DNA of 64,000 bases from Roseovarius halotolerans. GTDB lineage: Bacteria; Pseudomonadota; Alphaproteobacteria; Rhodobacterales; Rhodobacteraceae. The notes beneath the pieces were generated by a model. That model was not told where the DNA came from. It did no database searches and saw only the letters and a program-made list of their open reading frames with translations. The stretch is from the NCBI RefSeq assembly GCF_900172255.1, contig NZ_FWFU01000003.1, positions 496,001 to 560,000 on the forward strand. Direction: 5' to 3'. Every line of letters starts with the position of its first letter. Position 1 is the stretch's first letter. This document shows, one piece after another, positions 34,519 to 43,387 of the stretch. Position numbers and translations under genes: made by a program.

Positions 34519-35371
34519 TCCCGAAGAGGCCCGTGGGCTTGATGATCAGCACCAGAAGCATGAGCGACAGCCCGACGATGTCGGCGATCACCCCGTCATA
34601 GAAGGTGGTCACGAACGTATGCACCAGCGCATAGGCGACCGAGGCCACGACCGCGCCTTCAAGGCTGCCGACACCGCCGACGATGATGACGATGAAGGCG
34701 GTCACGATCACCGAATGGCCCATATGCGGGTTGACCGACACCAGCGGCGCGGTCAGCGCTCCGGCGATCCCCGCCAGCCCCGCGCCGATGAACATGGCGA
34801 TCCGCGCGGTCTGGCTGATGGATATGCCCTGAAGTGCCGCAGCCTCGGGATCTTGGGCGGCGGCGCGCAGCGCCCAGCCGAAGCGGGTCTTCTTGAGAAA
34901 GACCCAGAGCGCCGTCAAAAGCACCACCGCCGCGACGATCACGTAAAGCCGCGCCACCGGCAGGCGCACATGGTCGGAAAACTCGATCACGCTCTGGGTG
35001 ACGGGCGGGATATGCTCCATGCGCACGCCAAAGCCCAGGACCGCCAGCGCCTGAAGGATCATCAGAAAGCCGATCGAGGCCACCAGCCCCCCCAACGGGT
35101 TATCCCTGAGCGGTCGGAACAGCGCCCGTTCCATCGCAAGGCCAAGGCAGCCCACAAAGATCAGCCCCGCCGCCACCGCCACGAAGAACGGCACCGCGAA
35201 GTCCGTGTAAAGCAGGACGACCGTATAGGCCCCCGCCATGTAAAGTTCGCCATGGGCGAAATTGATCACGCCCATCACCCCGAAAATCAGCACGAGGCCC
35301 ACGGCGATCAGCGAGATATAGCTCGCCGCATAGACGGCGTTCAGGCCGGTCTGCGCAAGGAGGTCCAGCAT
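34502..35371 (-). CDS. LIV-type ABC transporter permease (LivH-like)
   Basis: Inner-membrane permease of 289 aa with 8 helices. GVMGVINFAHGELYMAGAYTVVLL is the LivH/UrtB signature, and GGVGSLEGAVVASVAYALVHTF is the conserved C-terminal part. It follows the binding-protein gene after a 90-bp gap containing a stem-loop. Confidence 0.92.
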   Translation of the reverse strand: MLDLLAQTGLNAVYAASYISLIAVGLVLIFGVMGVINFAHGELYMAGAYTVVLLYTDFAVPFFVAVAAGLIFVGCLGLAMERALFRPLRDNPLGGLVASIGFLMILQALAVLGFGVRMEHIPPVTQSVIEFSDHVRLPVARLYVIVAAVVLLTALWVFLKKTRFGWALRAAAQDPEAAALQGISISQTARIAMFIGAGLAGIAGALTAPLVSVNPHMGHSVIVTAFIVIIVGGVGSLEGAVVASVAYALVHTFVTTFYDGVIADIVGLSLMLLVLIIKPTGLFGSADRA

Positions 35372-35404
35372 CGGTTCTGTCTCTTCTGCTCGAGTGAGAG
35401 AAGC

Positions 35405-35440
35405 GCGGGGCGTGCGCGCGCATCTGCATCGCCGCCCCGC
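35405..35440 (-). terminator. Stem-loop between binding-protein and permease genes
   Basis: GCGGGGCG and CGCCCCGC (8-bp arms, 20-nt loop) lie between the binding-protein stop and the LivH-like start. There is no T run, so this is more likely an mRNA-stabilising or partial-termination hairpin. Such a hairpin commonly lets binding proteins be made in excess of permeases. Confidence 0.45.
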
Positions 35441-35461
35441 ACAGTCTGTCGTCGCGACCGA

Positions 35462-36754
35462 TCAGCCGCGCTGGTCCCACATCTGGTCATAGGCCTTCAT
35501 GTGCTTGACCAGAAGATCGCCGTGCTTGTCATACCAAGCCGGGATGTTACGGAATTCCTTGATCGTGGCCTTGCCGCCCTCGATCGCCACCACCGGCCAG
35601 TCGCCGACCAGCGCGTTCTCGATCCCGAACAGCTCCTTGCCCCACCAGCGCGCGTCGCCAAAGGCGTGTTTGCCGGTGCCGCCCTCCTTCATCGCGGCGA
35701 TCACCGCGTCGGGTTCGGATGAACCGGCCATTTCTGCCGCCGCTTTCCAGAGGTCCATGATCGAGGCATATTCCCAGCTGACCGCGCCCCACTGGCCCGG
35801 ATAGCGCTTGTTGTATTCGGCGAAGAAGCCGTTGGGATCCGCGAAGTTCACCTGGTCCGAATTCAACGCCGGGTCATCGAAATCGGGGAACTGGAACAGG
35901 AAGCCTTCCATGAATTCGGCCGATGTCTTGGCGATGATCTGGTCATAGAAATCCGCCGTGCAGGAGATGATCTGCCCCTCGTAGCCCTGCTGGAAAAGCT
36001 GCTCGCAGATCGGATGGACATAATCCGAATAGCAGGTGTCGAGACAGACGATATCGGGGCTGGATGAAATCAGCCGCGTCACCACCGGCGCGAAATCCGT
36101 GGTCGCGGGGTCGAACAGCAGCGGTTCGCCCTGCATCTCGATGCCAGCCGCCTCGAAGGCTGCAAGATAGGTCGCCACCGATGGCAGGCCAAGCGCATCG
36201 TCCTGCGCGCACATCACGGCCGTTTTCAGTTCGGGCCGGTTTTCGGCCATCCATTCGACAGCGGTGACGTTGTAGATCGGATGCACCTCGGCGGGCGCGA
36301 TCAGCGTGGTCGTGTCGGGGCCAAGGTCGCTGGGCAGCAGCGTCGAGAACAGCATGCCGGTGCGGTCGGCCACGGGCTGGACGCCGGGCCAGGTATCGCC
36401 GCCCAGCATCATGATGAAGCTGACGCCATCCTCGCGGATCAGCTTGGTGGCGCCGGTGCGTGCCTTGGCGGGATCGTATTCGTTGTCATATGGCACGAAC
36501 TCAACCATGTAATCGCCGTCCGACAGCTTGATGCCGCCCGCGGCGTTCACCCGTTCGGCCCAGATTTCGCAGCCATCGAGCCCCGGTTTGCCCCAGGCCG
36601 CCACCGCGCCCGTCAGAGGCGCGAGAAAGCCGATCTTGATCACCTTGTCCTGCGCATTGGCGATGCGCGGCAGACTGGTCGCCGCCGCAACCGCTGCGGT
36701 GGATTGCAGGAATGTCCGGCGCGTCAGCCCCGGCTTGCCGAATCTTGAAAACAT
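35462..36754 (-). CDS. LIV/urea-amide type ABC substrate-binding protein, Tat-exported
   Basis: Protein of 430 aa. The N-terminus FSRFGKPGLTRRTFLQSTAAVAAATSLPRIANAQ carries a twin-arginine motif (TRRTFLQ) and a cleavage site after ANA. The mature part has the type I periplasmic binding fold of the LivJ/UrtA/FmdD class (IKIGFLAPLTGAVAAWGKPGLDGCEIWAE). ATG 36754 has GGGAGA upstream. It leads the LIV-type importer operon. The neighbouring tmm/tdm genes suggest a methylamine, TMAO or betaine-like ligand, which is inference. Confidence 0.9.
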   Translation of the reverse strand: MFSRFGKPGLTRRTFLQSTAAVAAATSLPRIANAQDKVIKIGFLAPLTGAVAAWGKPGLDGCEIWAERVNAAGGIKLSDGDYMVEFVPYDNEYDPAKARTGATKLIREDGVSFIMMLGGDTWPGVQPVADRTGMLFSTLLPSDLGPDTTTLIAPAEVHPIYNVTAVEWMAENRPELKTAVMCAQDDALGLPSVATYLAAFEAAGIEMQGEPLLFDPATTDFAPVVTRLISSSPDIVCLDTCYSDYVHPICEQLFQQGYEGQIISCTADFYDQIIAKTSAEFMEGFLFQFPDFDDPALNSDQVNFADPNGFFAEYNKRYPGQWGAVSWEYASIMDLWKAAAEMAGSSEPDAVIAAMKEGGTGKHAFGDARWWGKELFGIENALVGDWPVVAIEGGKATIKEFRNIPAWYDKHGDLLVKHMKAYDQMWDQRG

Positions 36755-37165
36755 CGTTGTTTCTCCCATGTTGGCGCGCCCTGACATCAAGGTCGGGGCC
36801 GGCTTTTTGGAGGCCAACATTCTTGTCGGGATAACGCGCGGCGCGGCAGGGCTGGCGTGAGGCGCAACCATACCAGTTCGCGCAAATTGGTTTGGCCTCA
36901 GGTTCAGACGCTAGCAGAGAAGCCCGACTCTGCCAAGAAAATTGGTTCATAATTCGGATCAATTTGGATCTTTGGAACATTATCGGTTCATTCCAATTTG
37001 CGCAGAATGAGCCAACTCATTGAATTCATGCCACCTTTCGGCATCGCCCAAACCGCAGGCATTGCCGGGTGAGGGAACCAATTTCGCCACTCCATAGAAC
37101 CACCGGCGCACCTTCGGGCGCTTCGCGCTTTCAGCGCGCGGCTTTGCGCGCTAACCTGCTCTCGC
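36755..37165. promoter_or_regulatory. Divergent regulatory region with GntR-type operator candidates
   Basis: 411 bp between the importer operon and the GntR gene. AT-rich sites related to TTGGTTCAT recur: CAAATTGGTTTGG (36883-36895), AATTGGTTCATAATTCGGAT (36940-36959), continuing to CAATTTGG (36960-36967), and CGGTTCATTCCAATTTG (36984-37000). The same core is found upstream of tmm. The probable regulator is the adjacent GntR protein. Confidence 0.65.
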
Positions 37166-37924
37166 ATGACAGATGCCCGCAACAAACCGGACGGTGCGAT
37201 GAACAGAAAAGCCGAAGACACCGCCACGATCGTCGCCAGTCAACCCGTGGGCGCGACCGTTCAGATCGTGGTCGACACGCTGTTCGCGCGCATCAAGTCC
37301 GAGGAATATCCCAGCGATACCCGCCTGCCTTCGGAACGCACGCTGGCTTCGGAACTGGGGGTGGCGCGCAACACCGTGCGCGAGGCGCTCGACGTGCTGG
37401 AAAACCAGAAGGTGATCCGCCGGCGCCCCGGCTCGGGCAGTTTCGTCACCTATCGCTCGACCGCCGCCGCCCGTCGCGGCGACGATTCGGTTGCGGACGA
37501 CACCAGCCCGCTCGATCACCTCGTGGTGCGCGGCATCCTCGAGCCGGAAATGGTGCGGCTGGCGGTGGTCAACATGACCCCCCGCCAGATCACGCAACTG
37601 TCGCAGACCCTGTCCGAGATCGAGGGGATCAATACCGATGTCGATGCCTTCATCGAGCTTGAGGAGAAGCTCTATACCCAGATCGCCGAAGGCACCGGCA
37701 ACCCGCTTCTGGCGTCATGCTATCGCCTCACGATCGAGACCTACCGGCAGAGTTTCCGCACCAAGCTGCGCCGCCGCAACCTGACGCCGCGCCGCATCCA
37801 GGACTACCAGAAACGCTATAACACCCTGTTCAACGCCATCGCCTCGCGCGATGTCGCCTCGGCGGTGGAGTTCATCAAGCTGCACCTTGTCGAGGAACAA
37901 AAACTGCTTTTGCAGGAATTCTAG
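37166..37924 (+). CDS. GntR family (FadR-type) transcriptional regulator
   Basis: Regulator of 252 aa. The winged helix-turn-helix at residues 35-100 reads YPSDTRLPSERTLASELGVARNTVREALDVLENQKVIRRRPGSGSFV. The C-terminal FCD-like ligand domain (115-250) has LDHLVVRGILEPEMVRLAV and HLVEEQKLLLQEF. ATG 37199, with GGA 7 nt upstream, is an alternative start. Placed between the importer operon and tmm, it is the natural candidate to bind the shared TTGGTTCAT sites. Confidence 0.88.
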   Translation: MTDARNKPDGAMNRKAEDTATIVASQPVGATVQIVVDTLFARIKSEEYPSDTRLPSERTLASELGVARNTVREALDVLENQKVIRRRPGSGSFVTYRSTAAARRGDDSVADDTSPLDHLVVRGILEPEMVRLAVVNMTPRQITQLSQTLSEIEGINTDVDAFIELEEKLYTQIAEGTGNPLLASCYRLTIETYRQSFRTKLRRRNLTPRRIQDYQKRYNTLFNAIASRDVASAVEFIKLHLVEEQKLLLQEF

Positions 37925-37931
37925 CGCGGGC

Positions 37932-39236
37932 TCACATGTCGAGGCTGCGGGCCTGAAGATCCGTGCCCGCATCGCCGCCCCGCTCCAGCCGCTGTTGCCA
38001 CATCTGCCCCAGATCCTCCATCTCGCGCCGGAGCAGCCCGGCATGGGCCGCCAGCCAGTCGGGCACCGAGCCGAAATGCACGATCCCCGCCTTGCCACCC
38101 TGCACCGTCACCACCGGCCACTCCCCGACCAGTGCATTATCGATGCCGAACACATCCGTGCCCCACCACTGCGCGGGTCCGAAGGCATGGGTGACATGGC
38201 CAAGCTGCTTCATCGCCGCCAGCACCGAGAGTGGATTGACCGTGCCGGCCTTTTCCACCGCCGCATGCCAGATATCGAGGATCGCGGCATATTCCCAGCT
38301 GACAGCGCTCCAGCTGCCGGGGTAGCGGGCGTTGTATTCCTCGTAGAACACATTGGGCTGGTTGAAGAAAAACGCCTTTTCGCGCAGCGCCGGGTCATCG
38401 AAATCGGGAAACTGGAAGGTCACCCCTTCCATGAAATCCCGCCCCGTGCGCTCGACCAGCCGCTCGTAATGGTCAAGCGTGCAGGACAGGATCTGCCCGG
38501 TGAATCCCTGCGCGTGGGCGTATTCGGTCATCGCATGGACCATCGGCGTATAGCTCGTGCACCAGCACAGGATATCGGGGTCCGCATCCAGCATCGGCTG
38601 CACCAGCGCCGCCGCGTCGGTCATGTCGGGATCGTACTGAATCTCCTTGGCGATCCCGATACCCGCCGCCTTGAACGCCGCGCGATAGGTCGCCAGCGAC
38701 GGCAGGCCCAGCGCATCGCGCTGACTGCACATCGCCACTGACTTCAAGTGCGGGCGGGTCCGCGCCAGCCACTCGACCCCGGTCACCACATAGATCGGAT
38801 GCACCTCGGAGGGGGCGATCAGGTAGGGCGTGTCGGGGCTCAGGTCGCTGGGCAGAAGCGTCGATGTCAGGATGCGCCGGTCCATCAGGTAATCCGATAC
38901 CGGGGTGAAGCTGTCGCCCCCCAGCATCATCAGCAGTTTCACGTCGCGCTCCTGCACCAGCCGCATCGCCCCCTCGAGCGCGCTTTGCGGATCATAGCCG
39001 CAATCATGGGCATGAATGCGGATCGGATAGCGCCGCCCGCCGATCAGCACCCCGCCCGCATTGTTCAGCCAGTTCTCCCAGATGCGGCAGCCATGCAGAC
39101 CCGGCAGCCCCCAGGATTCGACCGGCCCGCTGAGCGGCGCGAGAAAGCCGATATTGACCGTGCTGTCCATGCCGACCTGCAAACGCGGCAGCGCGCCGCT
39201 GATCGCCAGACGATGTGCAAAGCTCGAAGATTCCAT
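37932..39236 (-). CDS. Periplasmic-binding-fold protein without signal peptide (LIV SBP paralogue)
   Basis: About 434 aa and clearly paralogous to the Tat-exported binding protein at 35462-36754 (STVNIGFLAPLSGPVESWGLPGLHGC, LLMMLGGDSFTPV, IAPSEVHPIYVVTGVEWLA). The N-terminus (MESSSFAHRLAISGALPRLQVGMD) has no hydrophobic signal and no RR motif. ATG 39236 is chosen by GAGG 6 nt upstream. It may therefore be cytoplasmic, like AmiC, which senses amides. Its gene converges with gntR (stops 8 bp apart) and shares a divergent promoter region with tmm. Confidence 0.8.
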   Translation of the reverse strand: MESSSFAHRLAISGALPRLQVGMDSTVNIGFLAPLSGPVESWGLPGLHGCRIWENWLNNAGGVLIGGRRYPIRIHAHDCGYDPQSALEGAMRLVQERDVKLLMMLGGDSFTPVSDYLMDRRILTSTLLPSDLSPDTPYLIAPSEVHPIYVVTGVEWLARTRPHLKSVAMCSQRDALGLPSLATYRAAFKAAGIGIAKEIQYDPDMTDAAALVQPMLDADPDILCWCTSYTPMVHAMTEYAHAQGFTGQILSCTLDHYERLVERTGRDFMEGVTFQFPDFDDPALREKAFFFNQPNVFYEEYNARYPGSWSAVSWEYAAILDIWHAAVEKAGTVNPLSVLAAMKQLGHVTHAFGPAQWWGTDVFGIDNALVGEWPVVTVQGGKAGIVHFGSVPDWLAAHAGLLRREMEDLGQMWQQRLERGGDAGTDLQARSLDM

Positions 39237-39400
39237 CATTTTCCTCGTGATCGGGCATCCGCGCCTGACCCAGACTAACATCAATTTCCGCGCGCAACAG
39301 GTTTGTTGTTGACAGATTGGTTCACTGTTTGGCTTATTTGAATGAACCAAAAGAACCAAACAATGATTTTGGTTCATACCAATCAGGGGAGACTAACCAG
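39237..39400. promoter_or_regulatory. tmm promoter and GntR-type operator sites
   Basis: A -35 box TTGACA (39309-39314) is followed after 18 bp by CTTATT (39333-39338). Sites ATTGGTTCA (39317-39325, between the boxes), ATGAACCAA (39342-39350), AGAACCAA (39352-39359) and the near-palindrome TTGGTTCATACCAA (39369-39382) follow. GGGGAG (39386-39391) is the tmm ribosome binding site. The placement suits repression by a dimeric GntR regulator. Confidence 0.7.
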
Positions 39401-40765
39401 ATGGCAAAGAAGAGAATTTGCGTGATCGGAGCTGGCCCGTCGGGCCTTGCCCAGCTGCGCGCCTTCCAATCCGCCGCCGAACAGGGCGCAGAGATTCCCG
39501 AGATCGTCTGTTACGAGGCCCAGTCCGACTGGGGCGGGCTGTGGAACTATACCTGGCGCACCGGCGTCGATGACAACGGCTTTCCCTGTCATGGCTCGAT
39601 GTATCGCTACCTGTGGTCGAACGGCCCCAAGGAGGGGCTGGAATTCGCCGATTACACCTTCGACGAACATTTCGGCAAGGAAATCGCCAGCTACCCGCCC
39701 CGCGAGGTGCTGTTCGATTACATCAAGGGCCGGGTGGAAAAGGCCGATGTGCGCGACTGGATCCGCTTTGACAATTACGTGCGTGATGTCAGCTACGATT
39801 CCGGGCGCGCGAAATTCACCGTGACCGCACGTGACACCGCCAAGGACGTGGAAACCGTCGAGGAATACGACCACGTCATCGTCGCCTCGGGCCATTTCTC
39901 GACCCCGAACGTTCCCTATTATCCCGGCTTTGAATCCTATAACGGGCGCATCCTTCATGCGCATGATTTCCGCGACGCGCGCGAGTTCCAGGACAAGGAC
40001 ATCCTGATCATGGGCTCGTCCTATTCCGCCGAGGATATCGGCTCGCAATGCTGGAAATACGGCTGCCGATCGATCATCTCGTCGCATCGTTCGGGGCCGA
40101 TGGGCTATAAATGGCCCGACAACTGGGACGAAGCGCCCGCCGTCGATCATGTCGAGGGCAAGACCGTGCATTTCGTCGATGGCACCAGCCGCGAGGTGGA
40201 CGCGATCATCCTGTGCACCGGCTACAAGCACCATTTCCCCTTCCTGCCCGACGATCTGCGTCTCAAGACCGCGAACCGGCTGGCGGCGGCGGATCTTTAC
40301 AAGGGCGTGGTCTATGTGCCCAACCCGGCGCTGTTCTATCTTGGGATGCAGGACCAGTGGTTCACCTTCAACATGTTCGACGCGCAGGCCTGGTGGGTGC
40401 GTGATTGCATCATGGGCAAGATCGCCCTGCCCGACGCCGCCACGATGGAGGCCGACTGGAAACAGCGCGAGGCCGACGAGGACGCGCTTGAGGACGATTA
40501 CGCCTGCATCCGCTACCAGGGGGATTATGTCGAGGAACTGATCGCCGAGACGGACTACCCCTCTTTCGATGTCGAGGCCGCCTGCCAGGCCTTCTACGAG
40601 TGGAAGAAGCACAAGAAGAAAGACATCATGGCCTTCCGCAATTACGGCTATGTCTCGCCGATGACCGGAAAAAAGGCGCCGGCGCATCATACCCCTTGGG
40701 TGGATGCCCTGGACGACAGCCTCGAGGCCTATCTGCAATCCCCCAAGCAGGCGCAACCCGCCTGA
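39401..40765 (+). CDS. tmm: Trimethylamine monooxygenase (bacterial FMO)
   Basis: Flavin monooxygenase of 454 aa that oxidises trimethylamine to TMAO with NADPH and O2. The FAD loop is GAGPSGLA (10-17). The Tmm-typical stretch [12 protein letters not shown]...[15 protein letters not shown] (44-78) is present. The FMO motif is [11 protein letters not shown] (180-190), and the NADPH loop [14 protein letters not shown] is at 204-217. The match to Roseobacter Tmm is strong over the full length. Related enzymes also oxidise dimethyl sulfide. ATG 39401 follows GGGGAG. tdm lies 78 bp downstream. Confidence 0.94.
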   Translation: MAKKRICVIGAGPSGLAQLRAFQSAAEQGAEIPEIVCYEAQSDWGGLWNYTWRTGVDDNGFPCHGSMYRYLWSNGPKEGLEFADYTFDEHFGKEIASYPPREVLFDYIKGRVEKADVRDWIRFDNYVRDVSYDSGRAKFTVTARDTAKDVETVEEYDHVIVASGHFSTPNVPYYPGFESYNGRILHAHDFRDAREFQDKDILIMGSSYSAEDIGSQCWKYGCRSIISSHRSGPMGYKWPDNWDEAPAVDHVEGKTVHFVDGTSREVDAIILCTGYKHHFPFLPDDLRLKTANRLAAADLYKGVVYVPNPALFYLGMQDQWFTFNMFDAQAWWVRDCIMGKIALPDAATMEADWKQREADEDALEDDYACIRYQGDYVEELIAETDYPSFDVEAACQAFYEWKKHKKKDIMAFRNYGYVSPMTGKKAPAHHTPWVDALDDSLEAYLQSPKQAQPA

Positions 40766-40843
40766 CTTCGGGCCATCCCGGCGACATTGTCATTTGCTCC
40801 CCTTCGCCGGGGTGGCCCCCTACCCAAAAGGCGCGAACCGACC

Positions 40844-43216
40844 ATGACCCTGACACCGCGTTTTGAAACCCCTTATGAGCGGTCCGGCGTGCTGGTGCCG
40901 GGGATGCCGGTTCTGGAACCCGGAGTCGAACGCTACCCGGTGCCGGGTGGCGGCTCGCGCGCGGTGGCGGTCGAGGCCGGGGACGAGATCGCGGTGCTCG
41001 ATCCGCAAGGGCTTCAGCAAGGCGAGCTGGTGATTTTCGCACCCGACGGGCGCTCGGATGCCGGGATGCTGGGCGCAAGCGGCGCGGGGCGTCCCGAGGG
41101 CGTGATCGCGGCGCTGAGCGGCGGCACCCCATCCGGCGCGCGGGTGGCGCGCGCGCTCGACACGGCGGGATTCGACCTTGGGCGCGCCGATGCGGTCCGG
41201 ATCTTTGACGAAGGCTCGCGCCCCGGCGACATGGCGCGCTTTCATGCCGCTTGCGACGGGCTGGTGATCCTGGCGGCGCCGGGCGGCCCGATGCGCCCGG
41301 ATGCCCAGGACGCCCCCACCGGGCTGATCCTTTATGTGCGCCGCGCCAGCCTGCGCAATGCCAAGGGCGGGCTAAAGCCCCCTGACCCGCTGGCCGACCC
41401 GATCCATGATTTTAACATCCAGCCGGGCGAGGCGCGAAGCTATGAGGTGAAGAAAGGTCAGTACATCCAGATTCTCGACGTGCAGGGGCGCGAATGCTCG
41501 GATTTCCAGGCATTTTCGCTGCGCGCACTCGACAAGGGGATCGAACGTGACATCGACCCGACCACCACGCGCACGCTGATGGGCGCGCTTTACCCCCAGC
41601 CGGGGATCTTCTCGAAATACTGGAGCGTCGACCAGGAACCGCTGGTGGAAATCGTGCAGGATACCTGCGGGCGCCATGACACCTTCGGGCTGGCCTGCAC
41701 GGCACGCTATTACGAGGATCTGGGCTATCCGGGGCATGTGAACTGTTCGGACAACATCAATGCCGACCTCGCGCAATATGGCATCCGCCCGCGCGCAGGC
41801 TGGCCCGCGATCAATTTCTTCTTCAACACCATGCTGGACGAGACCAACGCCATCGGCATGGACGACCCCTGGTCGCGTCCCGGCGACTTCGTGCTGCTGC
41901 GCGCGCTGACCGATCTGGTCTGCGTCTCGACGGCCTGCCCCTGCGACGTGGACCCGGCCAATGGCTGGAACCCGACCGACATCCAGCTGCGCAGCTATGG
42001 CGCGGACCAATCCTTCAGCCGTTCGATCGGCTATCGCAAAACGGCGGAGGCCGATGTGGAAGACACCAAGGAAACCGGATTTCATGGCTGCTTCGCGCGC
42101 CACACCCGAAATTTCGTGGAATATAACGGCTACTGGCTGGCCTCGGACATGACCAACCACGGCGCGCTGGCCGAATACTGGGCCTGCCGCGAAAAGGCGG
42201 CGGTGATGGACCTGAGCCCCTTGCGCAAATACGAGGTGACAGGCCCCGATGCCGAGGCGCTGGTGCAGCTTTGCGTGACCCGCGACATGAAGAAGCTGTC
42301 CGTCGGCCAGGTGGTCTATACGGCGATGTGCTATGAGCACGGCGGCATGATCGACGACGGCACCGTGTTCCGCCTTGGCCAGGACAATTTCCGCTGGATC
42401 GGGGGGAACGATCTTTCGGGGCTGTGGCTGCGCCAGCAGGCGGAAGAGCGCGGGCTGAACGCCTGGGTGCGGGACTCGACCGACCAGCTCCACAATATCG
42501 CCGTGCAGGGGCCGCTGAGCCGCGAGATCCTCTCGGCGATCACCTGGACACCGCCGACCCAGCCCACCATCGACGAACTGGGCTGGTTCCGCTTCACCAT
42601 CGCACGGATCGGCGACTATGACGGCATCCCACTGGTGATCAGCCGCACCGGCTATTCGGGCGAGCTGGGTTACGAGGTATTCTGCCACCCGCGCGACGCG
42701 GCGGCAGTGTTCGACGCGGTCTGGGAAGAAGGTGCGCCCAAAGGGATGCTGCCGCTGGGGCTCGAGGCGCTCGACATGCTGCGCATCGAATCCGGGCTGA
42801 TCTTCGCGGGCGCCGAGTTCTGCGACCGCACCGACCCGTTCGAGGCCGGGATCGGCTTTGCCGTGCCGCTCAAGACCCAGAGCGACGATTTCATCGGCCG
42901 CGCCGCACTCGAGACCCGCAAGGCCCAACCCCAGCGCAAACTGGTCGGGCTCGAGATCGAAAGCGGCATCGTGCCCTCGGGCGGCGATTGCGTGCGCCTC
43001 GGGCGCGCGCAGATCGGCGAGATCACATCGGCCATGCGCTCGCCGATCCTGGGCAAGACCATCGCGCTGGCCCGCCTTGACCTGCCCCATACAGAGATCG
43101 GCACCGCCGTCGAGGTGGGCCAGCTTGACGGCCAGCAGAAACGCCTGAAGGCCAGTATCGTGCGCTTCCCGCATTTCGACCCCACGAAGGAACGCGTGAA
43201 GGGAAATTACGGCTGA
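40844..43216 (+). CDS. tdm: Trimethylamine N-oxide demethylase (DUF1989-GcvT fusion)
   Basis: Protein of 790 aa that converts TMAO to dimethylamine and formaldehyde. A first, diverged DUF1989-like half (about 30-165) is followed by a Cys-rich DUF1989 metal domain (190-385; Cys218, Cys275, Cys285, Cys365, Cys367, the last two in STACPCD) and a C-terminal GcvT/aminomethyltransferase domain (about 410-790). The C-terminal domain suggests folate-linked handling of the one-carbon product. The architecture is that described for Tdm of Methylocella and Ruegeria. ATG 40844 is the first Met of the conserved start. Transcribed after tmm. Confidence 0.93.
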   Translation: MTLTPRFETPYERSGVLVPGMPVLEPGVERYPVPGGGSRAVAVEAGDEIAVLDPQGLQQGELVIFAPDGRSDAGMLGASGAGRPEGVIAALSGGTPSGARVARALDTAGFDLGRADAVRIFDEGSRPGDMARFHAACDGLVILAAPGGPMRPDAQDAPTGLILYVRRASLRNAKGGLKPPDPLADPIHDFNIQPGEARSYEVKKGQYIQILDVQGRECSDFQAFSLRALDKGIERDIDPTTTRTLMGALYPQPGIFSKYWSVDQEPLVEIVQDTCGRHDTFGLACTARYYEDLGYPGHVNCSDNINADLAQYGIRPRAGWPAINFFFNTMLDETNAIGMDDPWSRPGDFVLLRALTDLVCVSTACPCDVDPANGWNPTDIQLRSYGADQSFSRSIGYRKTAEADVEDTKETGFHGCFARHTRNFVEYNGYWLASDMTNHGALAEYWACREKAAVMDLSPLRKYEVTGPDAEALVQLCVTRDMKKLSVGQVVYTAMCYEHGGMIDDGTVFRLGQDNFRWIGGNDLSGLWLRQQAEERGLNAWVRDSTDQLHNIAVQGPLSREILSAITWTPPTQPTIDELGWFRFTIARIGDYDGIPLVISRTGYSGELGYEVFCHPRDAAAVFDAVWEEGAPKGMLPLGLEALDMLRIESGLIFAGAEFCDRTDPFEAGIGFAVPLKTQSDDFIGRAALETRKAQPQRKLVGLEIESGIVPSGGDCVRLGRAQIGEITSAMRSPILGKTIALARLDLPHTEIGTAVEVGQLDGQQKRLKASIVRFPHFDPTKERVKGNYG

Positions 43217-43245
43217 CCGCAATGCCCGGCCTGGGGCGCGGGATC

Positions 43246-43308
43246 GGGGGCGCTGCCCCCGTCGCGCAAGGCGCGACTCCCCCGGGATATTTGCGAACAG
43301 AAGAAGAT
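43246..43308 (+). repeat. Dispersed 3'-flank repeat, copy B
   Basis: Stem 1 GGGGGCGCTGCCCCC, stem 2 GTCGCGC/GCGCGAC with loop AAG, then TCCCCCGGGATATTT and CAGAAGAAGA. It begins 30 bp after the tdm stop, in the tdm sense orientation. Confidence 0.85.
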
Positions 43309-43387
43309 CGCGCGCCTGCGCCCCTTTACGTTCCGGCGTCACGCGCGCTAGGCTTTTCACAGCCACGCGAACGGAGCGGACAGCAAG

